The notes beneath the pieces are model-generated. The model was not told the DNA's origin. It made no database searches and was given only the letters and a program-made list of their open reading frames with translations. Of a stretch of 64,000 nucleotides of DNA, positions 1 to 11,211 are shown piece after piece. Both the position numbers and the translations under genes were made by a program. This DNA comes from Membranipora membranacea (Eukaryota; Bryozoa; Gymnolaemata; Cheilostomatida; Membraniporidae), in the NCBI GenBank assembly GCA_914767715.1, contig OU612074.1, positions 12,138,062 through 12,202,061 of the forward strand. The letters are read 5' to 3'. How positions within the stretch are numbered: the stretch's first letter is position 1; each line of letters starts with the position of its first letter.

Positions 1-36
1 GGGGCTAACATTTCACATCACATCTATGAACATCGA

Positions 37-341
37 CTATTTTCTAGCCCTGAAATTTTGCTTAGTATCTTGTCTAACAAAAACATGTGTTGAGTTAGTT
101 TTGACTACTTGCTTGTAATATAGTCTTTGGTCTAAGATTGACACATCAGTCAGTCTCAGCCGCTTGAGATAAGGGAATATCTCTGTCAGCGGCGGTATGC
201 CACTGCCACAGATGGCCATTTGTGTTACATTGCAGTCTTTCGTGGCCTCCAACAATTCAATAAGAGTGTATATTTCGTAGTTTGGCTCACAAGGAATCTC
301 ATCATTTTCCTCTATATCTTTACTAAACCACACATTGTACT
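37..341 (-). CDS. C-terminal coding exon of an unrecognised gene
   Basis: On the minus strand a long pyrimidine run ending in CAG lies just upstream of position 341, a strong 3' splice site. From there the frame stays open for about 101 codons to a TAG at 37-39. The frame has no usable ATG near its start, consistent with an internal acceptor and a last exon. The peptide is mixed hydrophilic, with an acidic patch (IEENDEIPCEPNYEIY) followed by a leucine-rich stretch (LTEIFPYLKRLRLTD) and a basic end. I see no signal peptide, membrane helix or known domain. The upstream exons of this gene were not identified. The leucine pattern could be a fragment of an LRR-type protein, but that is a guess. 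Confidence 0.5.
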
Positions 342-2785
342 CTGAAAAAAAAAAGGGTCAACTACATTGTTCACACAATGCCTAGCATCTACAGCGGACA
401 TGAGGTACGGTCAACCAATAAAGGTAAATATTAATAATATCTAAGCAGTTTTTAATTTCTATCATATTTTTAGTTTTCTGAACAAACGCTGTAACATATA
501 GAACATTAGGACACAAATTATCCCAGGTTGAAAAGAACCAGCCAGATAACACTTAGTCGCGCTGGGCGTTTTTTGGTTATGCCGCGATAATTGAGTGTAT
601 ACTTCAATCACCCAATGACCAAAGTAAAACAAATATTTACATGTAATGCAATCAATTGTTTACTTAGCCTTGGTATATGTGTAGGATAAAAGGACTGATG
701 TGTCACCGGTTGGTCTGGATAATATTGCCCTACTCTTCCGGCATGAAATTTAGTCATAAATGATACTGAATTTGCATGAGTTTTCTTACTTCTTGGATTG
801 ATTTCTTTCTAAAATGTGGTTCATTTCATTTTCACCTTTGTCAGTTAAATATCAACAACCTAAAAGTTACATGGGGAGGAACAAGGCATGGTATGTGTCT
901 TACTTTCCACAGGTCTGTCATATACGGTTGATCTGCTATCATCCTTCCCTTCAGACCTCTCAGTCTTAAATTTCTTATTGGGAGGCTCGGTGGGCTCCAT
1001 TTATGTCTAATCACAGAAGCTCTCAGGTGAATTCACTTCATAAACTTTCCATTGCCTACAATTTGAAAGGAATTTTGGTTTTCCACATTTGTTTAGGATG
1101 TTTGGAAAAAAGTTTACATACCTTTAGCATCCAGATATCTTTGAATAACGACCAAATGAAATCAAACACTTCAAAGTCAGATCATAAGGCTACAACAGAC
1201 AATATGAGATCAAAGGAAATTGAAACAACAGCAATGATAAGGATGTTATTTACCACTGGATAATTTATTTGGTACGAACCCTTTTCCACTAAAGTAGTAC
1301 CTTTTTGTAGGAAAATGAGTGCGCAATCATATGAGAAAGGCTCCTGGGCACAGTACACCAATCTATAAGATATTATTCCTCATAGATTCTTCTGGTAGGT
1401 AGGTATGAGATGAATTGAAACTGTGCTCTAGACAACAACATTTAGTCAACCGCTTGATTGAATCTCCATTTTGTTGAAACAGTGATCAGTACAAGTCAAA
1501 GAAAGCCTGATATTGTGCATGATACCGATCACAACTCATGAAGCCATGTGTGATAACTCAATATTTACCTGATTTGTTGAACTGTTTAATTTTGTCTGTA
1601 TATTTTGTGTTTTCAGGTGAGACTGTTCCTGGATACTTATGAGGGAAAATTGGATGCTAACTGCAAATAAATGCTCAACATCGGGAGGTAGAGGGAACAA
1701 AGCACTGTCAGACAGTGTGTATAATGTTTGAAGGTATATTCATTGTACAGAGCCACTGTAGACCCACCAAACTAGACTGGGATGTGAGAATATTATAAAA
1801 GCACCTGCCATGGGAAAAATGAAACTGTGCAGTAGACAAATTTTCCATTAGTTGGAAAGTCCAAATAACCAACAGTGATGTGATTTGTCAATTTAATCAT
1901 ACCATACGATCCAAGCCAATGAGAATGTGAGAGTTATGTTTTTACTCCCTCATTGCAGATTTTCAACAAAAGGAGTTTTTGTTAGTATAGAACGGATATA
2001 AACTCATTCATCGTAAAATAATTTCTATGTTGTAATGAAAGATAACTCCCTATTATAGAAAGAACTATCATTAATAATACTAGAATGAAACTGCACACGC
2101 ATTAGAGTATATCCATGTCTCAATACAAATATTTGTATAGCACAGTTTGCTAAGCTGTTTGGCATTTGTAAATGTTTCCCTGCTATAAAGGATCTCAATG
2201 CAACACAGTTTTGCTTCCTTTTGCTTTGTAGAAATGTCATTATCCATAACATCACATGCAGTTAGAATTCTTAATTGTTTTTTTGGATATTCAGTTTAAC
2301 TTGTCAGGAAATGAAGGTCGACTCACAAAGTATCAAAGTTTAGAAAAATGCTACCTAGTGTAGATCCTTCCAATTTAGTTGGATCAAGGTTATTTAGAAA
2401 GCCACTGGCATAAATTGACAATTATATCCTATTTCATCTGTTTTTCCTGAGTGGAGAAAGGGAGGGTCTCCAAGCTTTTAAAAATTGTGTAGGCCATTCA
2501 TCAAAATACTGCAATGTAAAAAGCAGAACGGATCAATGTCAGTCAAGCATTCCAGAATTTTATTTCTTGCAATATCAATTTGGAGATAAAAACATTAGCA
2601 TTATTTTCATGACATCACTTAATTCCTGAGTAACTAGCCAGGGTAATCACAGATTAAAAATGATTGATTGAGTAAAGTGTTGTGATGATAATATGATATG
2701 CTTCCCACATTTCGTACACATGTTCAGAATAGCTGTTTTTGACCAGTATTATTGCATAAATGCCTCTGCAACTTGCCTCAACCCA
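342..2785. other. No supported gene; AT-rich noncoding
   Basis: Short open frames occur on both strands (for example 1003-1263 plus and 2025-2255 minus), but none has splice sites, domain content or paralogues in the window. Part of this stretch may be intron of the minus-strand gene ending at 37. Confidence 0.5.
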
Positions 2786-3196
2786 GTGGCGTATATTAGC
2801 ACTCACGGCCCACGGATTTCCGTGAGTGGCTGAATAGCTCAGTGTGTAGAGCGTCCGCCTTATAATCACTGTTAATAAAATTGTTGTGGGTTCGAATCCC
2901 ATCAAGGTCAGTTTTTTTTCAAATGGGTGCTTTATAACTGGAGAATTTTCACCGTAATCTTCTACTGCTATTGAGTTGTTTTCTGAAAGTAGCCAACAGC
3001 TCAGTGAGCTATTGAAATACCTCTCTGCTTGCACTATTTTGCTACCGATATGCAAAAATTTCCGTGGTGGGAGGGCGCTTAAGCGCCCCTCCCACACCCT
3101 CCCCGCCACGCCTACGGCGTGTGGATCGGGCTGCGCCCGATTATTAGGCTCATCTCTGAAAAGTCAGTGAGTGAAATTTTTTAGAATATACGCCCC
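2786..3196 (+). mobile_element. Nonautonomous element with short TIRs and an internal tRNA-like Pol III promoter
   Basis: The 411-bp unit has ends that are inverted copies of each other (GGCGTATATT at 2788 and AATATACGCC near 3194). It is flanked by a perfect 12-bp direct repeat, TGCCTCAACCCA, at 2774-2785 and 3197-3208. Just inside the left end a 9-bp inverted repeat (CACTCACGG/CCGTGAGTG) forms a hairpin. A tRNA-like segment follows at about 2827-2900 with an A box (TAGCTCAGTGTG) and a canonical B box (GGTTCGAATCC), but its acceptor arms do not pair and the A-to-B spacing is long. The right half (3063-3145) is GC-rich and holds three more hairpins. The combination resembles a SINE captured inside a foldback or MITE-like unit. 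ORFs crossing it are not genes. Confidence 0.65.
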
Positions 3197-3522
3197 TGCC
3201 TCAACCCACAGGATTGATCAAGGTGATTGGAACCTCTGCAAATGCTATAGATGTTATTGTGTCATGCATCTTGTGGCATCAACCTTTATTGAATGTTACT
3301 TTTTTAGCTTGTGGAATCACTCTCTGAGCTTAAAACCGTCAAGAGCATTCTTGACAGCATGCTTGTTGTTTTAACAAATTCTTAACATTCAATCTGAGGC
3401 AAGAAATAATTCTTCTGCTTCTGCTTTCATCATAATATAGACAAGGAACGGATGAATCTATAAGTATTATAAAATCTTTGCTATAGCTTCATTGAGTCAC
3501 GCTTTGTAATTCATGCTTTTAC

Positions 3523-3701
3523 CAGGGATGCTCCATCGAATCTTAACCCAGCACACATATCTGAAGAGATACAGTGAGTACCACACTCTATCAGTGATCT
3601 AGCTTCTGTCTTAGTAAGACTCAGTGCTGAAGTCTTGCAAAAGGTACTGGAATCCTCAACAGCATGGAATCTGTTCTGTGTCTGTGCTGTCTTGTAAAGG
3701 T
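3523..3701 (-). CDS. Candidate PAN/apple-like exon
   Basis: On the minus strand a strong acceptor (TTTTCTTTGCAG) ends just above 3701, and a donor (CTG|GTAAAA) follows 3523. The 179-nt exon is open through both junctions. It encodes a Cys-containing segment with the spacing seen in PAN/apple-like repeats: a Cys near the start, then an S-L-I-E-C-G-T-H-C core, then S-x-x-x-C-A-G-L-R-F. PAN modules are extracellular adhesion or ligand-binding units. Only this exon is visible. The neighbouring minus-strand open frame at 3882-4100 has no matching splice logic and is not joined here. Without the rest of the gene, an isolated exon or pseudogene remains possible. Confidence 0.3.
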
Positions 3702-4183
3702 CTGCAAAGAAAATATTTTCATTTGCTAGAAAGCCCCAATTATAAACTTGTTGCTCTTGGATATCCACAAAAGGCAAAACTAATTACTATTCCCAATCAG
3801 TTTAATTTTAAAGACATTTTATCACAACCAATTATTATTATTTCAATGTTTATCATCCATTGCAAAATTGCATTCTCTTAATTACACCACTGAGACATAA
3901 CCATCGAAAAGCCTAACCACAGCGTCAGCGCGAGTGGCAAATCCATCACTTGCCACAGATTTCAGTATCACGGTGTCCAAGATAACACTAATTGACACTA
4001 TATGGTCGTCTTCAAGACATCTGCTGTTTAAATCACTGACATAAGGGCGTGTCATTATAAATTTTTCTACTCCCGACAGCATCGGCCATTTCAAGTACAT
4101 ATAATGTTATAAGCCAAACTTCTGTGTTGTACTGACATTAAAGACATGACATGGCACTTACATGAAATATTGACATTCTTCTA

Positions 4184-4252
4184 CTGTGAGAATATGCGAA
4201 AAATTGACACAGCCAATAATTGGCTGTGTCAATTTTTCGCATCTTCTCACAG
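4184..4252. repeat. Near-perfect 69-bp palindrome
   Basis: Two arms of about 32 bp are almost perfect reverse complements around a short AT spacer (core arm GACACAGCCA, outer ends CTGTGAG/CTCACAG). As single-stranded DNA or RNA it would fold into one long hairpin. It sits 2 bp from a second, larger palindrome. Confidence 0.8.
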
Positions 4253-4253
4253 A

Positions 4254-4438
4254 CCTTTATAAATTATCTCAAACCATTTTTTACCATGACAAACAAAGTA
4301 TGTTCAAACAAGTATTCATTAACATGTCTTAAAACTCAATAATATTATTGATTTTTAAGACAATCATGTTCATAAATACTTTCTTGAACATACTTTGTTT
4401 ATGATGGTAAGAAAATGGTGTGAGATAACTTATAAAGG
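4254..4438. repeat. 185-bp foldback palindrome
   Basis: The left arm starts CCTTTATAAATTATCTCA and the right arm ends with the near complement TGAGATAACTTATAAAGG. Arms of about 85 bp match with a few mismatches around an AATATTATT centre. It is probably a foldback MITE; no coding capacity. Confidence 0.75.
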
Positions 4439-4627
4439 TTCATGCTACCAAGATATTGTGGTGGAATTTAAGAATTTGTTAATTTTTTATTTCCATTACA
4501 AAAGTACATAATATTATGATATCTCCTTGGTCATATTTTGAATGGCTTATGATGTTGTTTTACTAAGTCATCTTATTCGACAGCAGTTGCTGACACAATG
4601 TGCATTCAGGGATTCCCACTTTGTTGC

Positions 4628-4830
4628 TATTGGTAGAAATCTACCTTACAACTTGTCTTGCAGTTTCCTGTTTACCAGATTTTTATTAGTGGAAATCATC
4701 TTTACAACTTGTCTTGCAGTTTCCTGTTCACTCAGTTTTTATTGGTGGAAATCACCCTTGCAACTTGTCTCGCTATTTCCTGTTTAGGGGTTTTCCTACA
4801 TCCCCACGTTCCTATTGGTGGAAATCTGCA
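4628..4830 (+). repeat. Degenerate tandem repeat, about 56-bp unit, 3-4 copies
   Basis: The block ATTGGTGGAAATC...ACTTGTCTTGCAGTTTCCTG recurs at about 4628, 4684 and 4741, with a partial copy near 4812. The repeats create overlapping open frames (4542-4924) that look like repetitive membrane peptides and are rejected as genes. Confidence 0.6.
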
Positions 4831-5481
4831 TTTTCGTTGGACTAGTGTGTTATCAACAACCATTTTTTACTATAAATACCAGAACTCGCTGGGTTTGGGG
4901 AGGAGAAAAAAAGAGCTAGTCTGATCTCAGTCATACACTTATATAGTGTACTTGAAGAATATCGAATACAAGGAGATATCATTCTAACACCTGTTTGGAC
5001 TGCTGATAATCTCGTGGGATACATAATAATACATCGTCATACTTAAAAATTACAACATGGATAGTCACAGGCTGATCAAAGGACTTTGGTGATATAAAAC
5101 GGGTACATACCTGAGAAGAATTCATGTTGGAGACAGTGTAGATATTCGGTTGAAACCTGTACTTGATCGCACCGGGATAGTCATGACATTATTATTCTCA
5201 GAGAAGAGAAGAGAAGATAATCACACAAACAGTTTAAATCTTTCCACTTCAGTAGGTTATCTTAGTTGGATGGGACTGGAAAGCAAAGCAGTCAAAGCAA
5301 GATTGTAAGGGGATTATCACATGTATAAATGATTACATTATTTCACTGTGAGATGCATAGGTTTGCTCCATTTTATGAAAAATTGTCCAGCGCAGGAGGA
5401 CGCTCAGCCGCCCCTCTCGCACCCACCCCGGCATCAGGTCGTTGTCCTGACAGGGTTGGGGTAAGAAGTATTTCCTCTCAA

Positions 5482-6137
5482 CACCACTGAATACCCCACT
5501 GCTTCATCCATGACTGATTGGACTATATCAATCATCAAGGCGTTGCAGTGGTTACTGAGGTCCTGGATTGTCTAACACAGAACAAACAGTATCTCTGGGC
5601 ATCTGGAGAGGACACCAAGCTCTCAAAAGAGTATTTCCAGGTCTCAATCACTTTGGTTAAGGGTTTGATTTTATCCCTCATCTCCGATCTTAGCCTCTCT
5701 AGTTTGTCTATGATACACGCAGTGAATGTGTCAACTTGGTCCATTGTGACTCTGACCTCTTGACCCCAGTACAGTTTCTGTGCATTGTAGATCGCCTGAA
5801 TCCATCCCTTCTTCCCATAACCATCTAACCTTACTTCACATGAGTTTTACAATGTATGAGCCTGTAGTGATTTCCCTAATCTTTCATGCATTTACTTTTG
5901 AATTCACATAAGAACCCTTTTGTATGCTTGGCATAACCATTTTGGACAACTCATTGTTGAAGTATTTTACATAAATCACCTTCAGCAGGTCAGTCCACTG
6001 TTCTTTTGGATCTATCTCTCCTAGCTGTCTGCAAGCTGAGATAAGTAAGGTATCTGTGCCTTTAAGTTATGCTTCCCTTTCACTTTATAAACTGCTTTAA
6101 ACTTATCTATGAAATCCTTTGACTAAGCCTTAGCCAT
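5482..6137 (-). pseudogene. 5' fragment of a nucleotidyltransferase-TPR paralogue (broken)
   Basis: This minus-strand segment matches both the first exon and the start of the second exon of the intact gene at 11212-14336. The exon 1 equivalent starts with ATG at 6137 and keeps the donor (CTGAAG|GT), but codon 5 is TAG where the intact gene has CAG. The exon 2 equivalent, about 5870 down to 5482, retains motifs such as LRSEMRDKIKPLT and SSPDAQ. It then shifts frame and loses homology before the nucleotidyltransferase motif. With an early stop, a frameshift and truncation it cannot encode the protein. It lies in inverted orientation to the intact copy, with a second fragment at 8230-9200. Confidence 0.8.
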
Positions 6138-6172
6138 TAGTATTATATTGTTTTCTGATGAATATAGTAGAA

Positions 6173-6409
6173 GGGTGGTGTAGTGGCTAGGATTTGAGGT
6201 TCTCAATCTGAGAGTTGCAGGTCCGAATCCCGGTCGCTACCCATTCTGCTGAAGGAGGTGAGCTCTCCGATCAATGGCCTAGCTTGCCCACCCTTACATT
6301 GTACAAGGGTGCGCTAATTAGATGAGTCGTATCATGTATCATCGATCTTATGTCACCATATTCTCACTGGCCCCGAAAGGGGCACTGAATAGGAAATAAA
6401 TTTCATATC
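6173..6409 (+). mobile_element. tRNA-derived SINE, copy 1
   Basis: The head resembles a tRNA, closest by eye to tRNA-Glu: A box GGTGTAGTGGCTAGGAT and B box GCAGGTCCGAATCCCGG. A unique body (GGAGGTGAGCTCTCCG..., CTAGCTTGCCCAC) follows, with a terminal hairpin GCCCCGAAAGGGGC and an AT-rich tail. A diverged copy lies on the minus strand at 47894-48101, which confirms a dispersed family. Confidence 0.8.
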
Positions 6410-6741
6410 ATTTATTATTTTAATTGCGCTTGTCACTTTCAGAGCAAAGAACTCTTACTGTTGCTGACGAACGTAACCCTTTGTTTGTTGTATCATTGTA
6501 GCCCAAGTTTTGCGCTGTTATTACATTCTTACCTGAAGGTGTGAACAAAAATCTCCTCTTGAAATAATTATTTGTACTTGAGCTAAGGCTTTTTATATCA
6601 GTTTTGCTGCAGTACAAAAAACAATCGATAGCAGACAATTAGAAAGGGCTAGGGTGACAATAATATCTATTGTATGATTACTGGGAATGAATCGGGATCT
6701 AAGTTGAAATACAAAGGTATACACAATTATTGTGTTCATTG

Positions 6742-7860
6742 AGTGTAGCCTTGGCAGGCTGTCGTGTAGAGGGTGCGTTGGTGGGGAGGGGGGACAGCCT
6801 GGGTGAATCCAGTTGGTAAGAGAGGACAACTCATAAATGAGTTGCAAAAGTTGTGAATTCGGAATAAAATAAGAGTTGTCCGATTTTACTCGACTGTCCA
6901 TTGGTCATATGAGCACAATATAGAAATAGACTAAGTTGATGTCTGTATATCGATCACGCTTCTGAATTTAGTAAATAGATTTTCTTCACTCCAGCCAGCC
7001 TCTACTAGCTAAGCCTAAGTAAGTAGTATAGTTTAACAAACAGTATGATGCCAAATGAACAGGAAATCACATGGGACAAGAAGGAGAATCAAATGTTAAA
7101 CCAAGAACTACTCCTTGGTCACTGTTTCTGCACTCGAGTGATTTGTGGCAGGATTTACGGAGTTGGTGTTATATTTTGCTCGTAAAACTGAAATAAAAAA
7201 TAACGATTCAATTACTTTGAGAAATCAATTCAAGGTTCGATTACTTTGATTACAGAAGCATAACGATTGGCAAATAGATAATATGGAAAAAGGTGCATCA
7301 AATAAATCGCAAACGCGTAATAGCATATCAAATAAAACAGATGAACAATCATTACAAACATACCTTTCAATCTGTGTCACTCTGATCTGAGTACAAAAAA
7401 CATAATCTTTCTAAGTCATTATTGTTTAATAATTTTTACTCTCACACTTAAAGCTAGGTCATCTGGCCCCAAGCACTGCTTGTATGACTGTGCCCCAAAA
7501 TTATGATGTGGCGATGATGTGGCAGTATGCGCTGTTCCCCAAATATGGTCACGGTATTAACCCTTATTAGGAGACAGCACACACACAAACTAGGTGAATA
7601 GATATGCAAATGAGGGTGAATGATGATAAGTTTGCCAGGGATGGAAAACGCATACAACGCATCACAGAAACAACTCCCTGCAGCTACAGTCACACTAACA
7701 AAGATATTTGTGTTACTTGGCTCTTGATCGTAAAACCGAATTTATAAAAATAGACACGTCTGTGTCGTGGCATTGAAGAGATCGCGACGACTTTACCCAG
7801 GATGTCCCCCCTCCCCACCCATCCCCTCCCCCGACACGACGGCCTGCCCAGGCTACATTG
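6742..7860. repeat. GC-rich inverted repeat pair enclosing about 1 kb
   Basis: Position 6742-6807 (TGTAGCCTTGGCAGGCTGTC ... GGGGACAGCCTGGGTGAA) is an inverted match of 7793-7860. Both arms hold a G-rich/C-rich run in an otherwise AT-rich region. The enclosed DNA has no supported ORF. The clear arms are about 65 bp. Outer boundaries and a target duplication were not found, so this may be a decayed transposon or two independent inverted copies of one repeat. Confidence 0.45.
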
Positions 7861-8229
7861 GGTGTATGAGCAGTTTAGGGTATGAGAAGTAAAAGCAGTT
7901 GCCTACACATGTACAAAGTGAAGGCAACTTGGTTACCGGGAAGTTCAATTGTTATCGCTATGATTGGAGAGCCCTGGTCGGCTCATAAATAAAATGTAAG
8001 AATGAGAAGGTTTTGATAGGGCAGGTGAGGTGAGGAATAGCTTTAGGATAAACAACGGAAAGCATACACCATGGATATAGTTGTCACAATAAAATATGAT
8101 TGAGTCAAAGTAAGAAACAAAAACTTTAAAACTTAAACGACAAAAAACGAAAAAGCGATGCAAAACAGGTTGCAATGACACAGAACCATGGTGGCGAATA
8201 TACTCTTCGGATAGAACAGGAAGACTAGA

Positions 8230-9200
8230 TAAATATTATGGTGAATTTGATTCCCGTAGTTAATTCTGGCAAGACCAAGATACTTCTGCGCATCTAAGAA
8301 ATTCTTTGATTGTAGTGCGATTAAGCTTTTGAGGTGATAAATCAATCCAATCTGAGTATGCTTGTTTCCTGGGCCATATAGCTGCTTAGATAGTGCCAAT
8401 GCTTTCACCATGGTTTTTTCTGTTTTGCTGATTTTCCCAATTCCCATGAAGAATGGACACATGCTCAAAAGGTGATTGACCTTTAACAGCATCGCTACAT
8501 TTGTAGTTGAATGGTCTTCCATAGTCAGTTCATGATACTTGTTTGCCGGAGTCGTTTGCTTGTGCCTACCGTACCAACCTGCCAGCTCGCTATTGTACAA
8601 CATCCGCAAGTCACTGTGCATTGGCAATCTCTCAACTGAAGTAAACAAATCCAGTGCCTGGTCTCCCTTACCGCATGCTTCAAGAGCAGATGCAATGTTA
8701 ACAGTGAGACCACTTATGGCATCCACCGTAGTCTTATAATGAGAGGCAACATATTCCTGAGTATCTGGAGCCGAAGGGTTGCTTCTACATGTGTTTAAAA
8801 TATCTTTGTAAAGTATGAGGCTATCAGAATACTATAAGGTCCTGTTACACGCAGCTGCTAGGATGTGTTTGACGCTGAGGTCCATGTCGCTATGACAAGG
8901 GAACTGTTTCCTGATGCATTGAATAACAGCTTCATCATTTTCAAGAGTGACATAAACTCTAATAGCAGCTTCATATTTGTTAAATATCATGGATTCTCTT
9001 AGTCCATTCTCTTTGTTCAAATTGTTGGAGATGTGCGACTTAACTGGTGAGACAGTGAGACAAATATGGAAATATATAGAATGTGGTATCTGCCAGAATA
9101 ATTTGTCAGTCAACATTATCTCGGTGTCCTTCAGAAGGATCGAGGTTTTTTTTATAACGGGAGTTGTTCCCTCACAGTGTAAAATAGGCCAACTCATAAC
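8230..9200 (-). pseudogene. Middle and TPR fragment of a nucleotidyltransferase-TPR paralogue (broken)
   Basis: Read on the minus strand, about 9200-8832 matches the central part of the 970-aa protein at 11212-14336 (shared ICLT-SPVKSHI, NGLRE and ALIQCI-type motifs). About 8800-8230 matches its TPR region (KYHEL, ISK-EK-M-KAL, KNFLDAQKYL). A stop and frame change separate the two parts near 8830, and homology ends at both sides without start, stop or splice site. The order is collinear with the intact gene, but the 5' piece (5482-6137) lies downstream on this strand. So either two separate partial copies or one rearranged copy is present. Confidence 0.8.
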
Positions 9201-9789
9201 AATATTTTCTACTTCCAACTTATGAATTAGATGTTATGGTAGACAGTGTTTGGGTGTGTGGGAACTGGTGGGAACTCTGAGTTCCTGCAAAAAAATACAG
9301 AGGGAAAACCTTTAGAACACAGTTCCCACTGGATTCTGTTCAAAGACAGTGTCAAGTCTTTTGACCAGATATCAATCATACTATTACAGATCCATATTTC
9401 ATATTTTACTGTAGGTGGTTCACTGAGCCATCATGCACATACTCATGTCTTTGCAAATCCCTTGGTCAATGAAACATTCCAGGCTACTGTAAATCACATG
9501 TAGTATTTATGATTAGGTTTCCATAAAATTTAATGCATAACTATATTGCCCTCACAAGCACTAACTTGACTTGTTAGAAAATAAAGAGCGGCCAACTAAC
9601 AACCCATAGACAAATACGTCATGGTATTTTGGGATCTAACCAGTATTGAAGATTGGTATTTGGCAGGGTTACCTGTGATATGTAAGGATGGTGTTATGAA
9701 ATCCGTATCCTCTCATCAACTAATCACGGCAGACAATAATCACCAATTGGCACCAAATGAGGAAACACGACGTCAGTGGGTTCGAGTTA

Positions 9790-9915
9790 TTGCGGCGTAC
9801 AAAAAATTGCGACATTTGTGGGTTTGCAACAATTAAAAAAATCTATGTTGCGACGTTAATGGGATTGCGACGTTGGTGAAACGCTAGATTGTGACATTTT
9901 TTGTTTGCGACGTTT
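9790..9915 (+). repeat. Short interspersed TTGCGACRTT motif cluster
   Basis: The motif TTGCGAC[AG]TT or a one-base variant recurs about six times between 9800 and 9910, with irregular spacing of roughly 15-40 bp. It looks like a degenerate repeat cluster or part of a transposon end. No gene is supported from 9201 to 11211; a pure G run of about 15 lies near 11052. Confidence 0.4.
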
Positions 9916-11211
9916 GATAGCTGTCGTATAGCCAACAGTTCTCCACCTTTGCTACACCCATTTGTGGGTATACACAATCCACCAACTGCTACAATATGTA
10001 GGAACCACTGGTAAACGATACAGCGCAACTGTACTTTATTTTGTAATGAAACAATTTCGGTGATCTTAGGATTATGAATCAAATCATGCGCTCAGGTGAG
10101 TTTGTGATCTGGCTGACTAGGAGCACTTTTACTACCTCTTGAGTATTTCTGCATTTCTGTATTTTGCACTCATTGTCACCCCTTATTAATGGGAGAATTA
10201 GTTTGCGGTCAGTGTCCATATTGAGAATTCTATTTGTCATTGGGTTTCCCAGGAACACTACTGACTTTTGCTCTCTTGAAGAAAACTTCTATAGCTAGTA
10301 TTATCTCAATTTTTGTTAAGTGTTTTGATGTAATGGCTTGAGAATCCCTGAATGAGTGTAAATAGCGACTTTGCACCAATGAGTTGATGGAAAGCAAACC
10401 TCGCTGCACTGGTTTGGCTAAGAGTATTAGCATGAGAGTGATGGGGCAAAAATTGTTGTACTGAGACAATAAACAGTTGTCAGCCTCCCTGGTTGCTCAA
10501 AGGTGTAAACACACCAATTATGTCTGAATACCGAAACTGACAATATGCATTGAGGGCTGGGAGAGATGGATTGACATGCTCATCAACACACAGCAGTGGC
10601 TTAACGCTGCTGGAGCCGGCCATGAGGAGGCTGTACTAGAGAAGGCTTCGAAACAGCGCCTGAATCATGGTTTCAAGCTGAAGACCTGTGTGGTGTGCTG
10701 TAGTATGCGCACCACTGTACGTGGTATCAATAGCTAATATTAAAAATACATGTCAATAATTCAATTTACAATTCCTCATCTAGACGTATGGAACTATATT
10801 GAGACCAAGCTTTATCGAATTCTGCCCAGTTGTTCTCGACTTATGAACTCGACGAAATCTTATAATTTATGGCAATATTACAAATAGCAATATTACATAA
10901 GTCCTACAACATCAAGTTGTATGACTTACAATTACAACACCTTCGCCTTTCATAATGCCTATTATTGATTCGCTGTTTTGTTCTCATAAAAAGCATAGAC
11001 TATTGATTAATTCCTTAGATCGAATACACACCTTTCAAGAAGAGACTTTTGTGGGGGGGGGGGGGGACGTCAGGTATGAAAATAATAGTAACCCATAACT
11101 CGGGTTAAGAATTTGCATATACTGAAGAAGTGTCAATAATAAAATAGCACCGAGGGCTTAGATCTGAAAGTGACTAGCTTACTTCAGTCTAAACTGATTC
11201 AAGAGTGAGGT

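Noticed and set aside
1003-1263. 86-codon open frame on plus strand
   Set aside because: No splice sites, domain, paralogue or promoter; length is expected by chance in this much sequence.
2654-3170. 151-codon minus frame and plus frame across 2.6-3.2 kb
   Set aside because: Cross the tRNA-like composite element and its GC-rich hairpins; antisense artefacts.
4542-4924. Overlapping hydrophobic open frames resembling membrane peptides
   Set aside because: Translation of a 56-bp tandem repeat in two frames.
8539-9225. Plus-strand frames opposite the TPR homology
   Set aside because: Shadows of the minus-strand pseudogene fragment.
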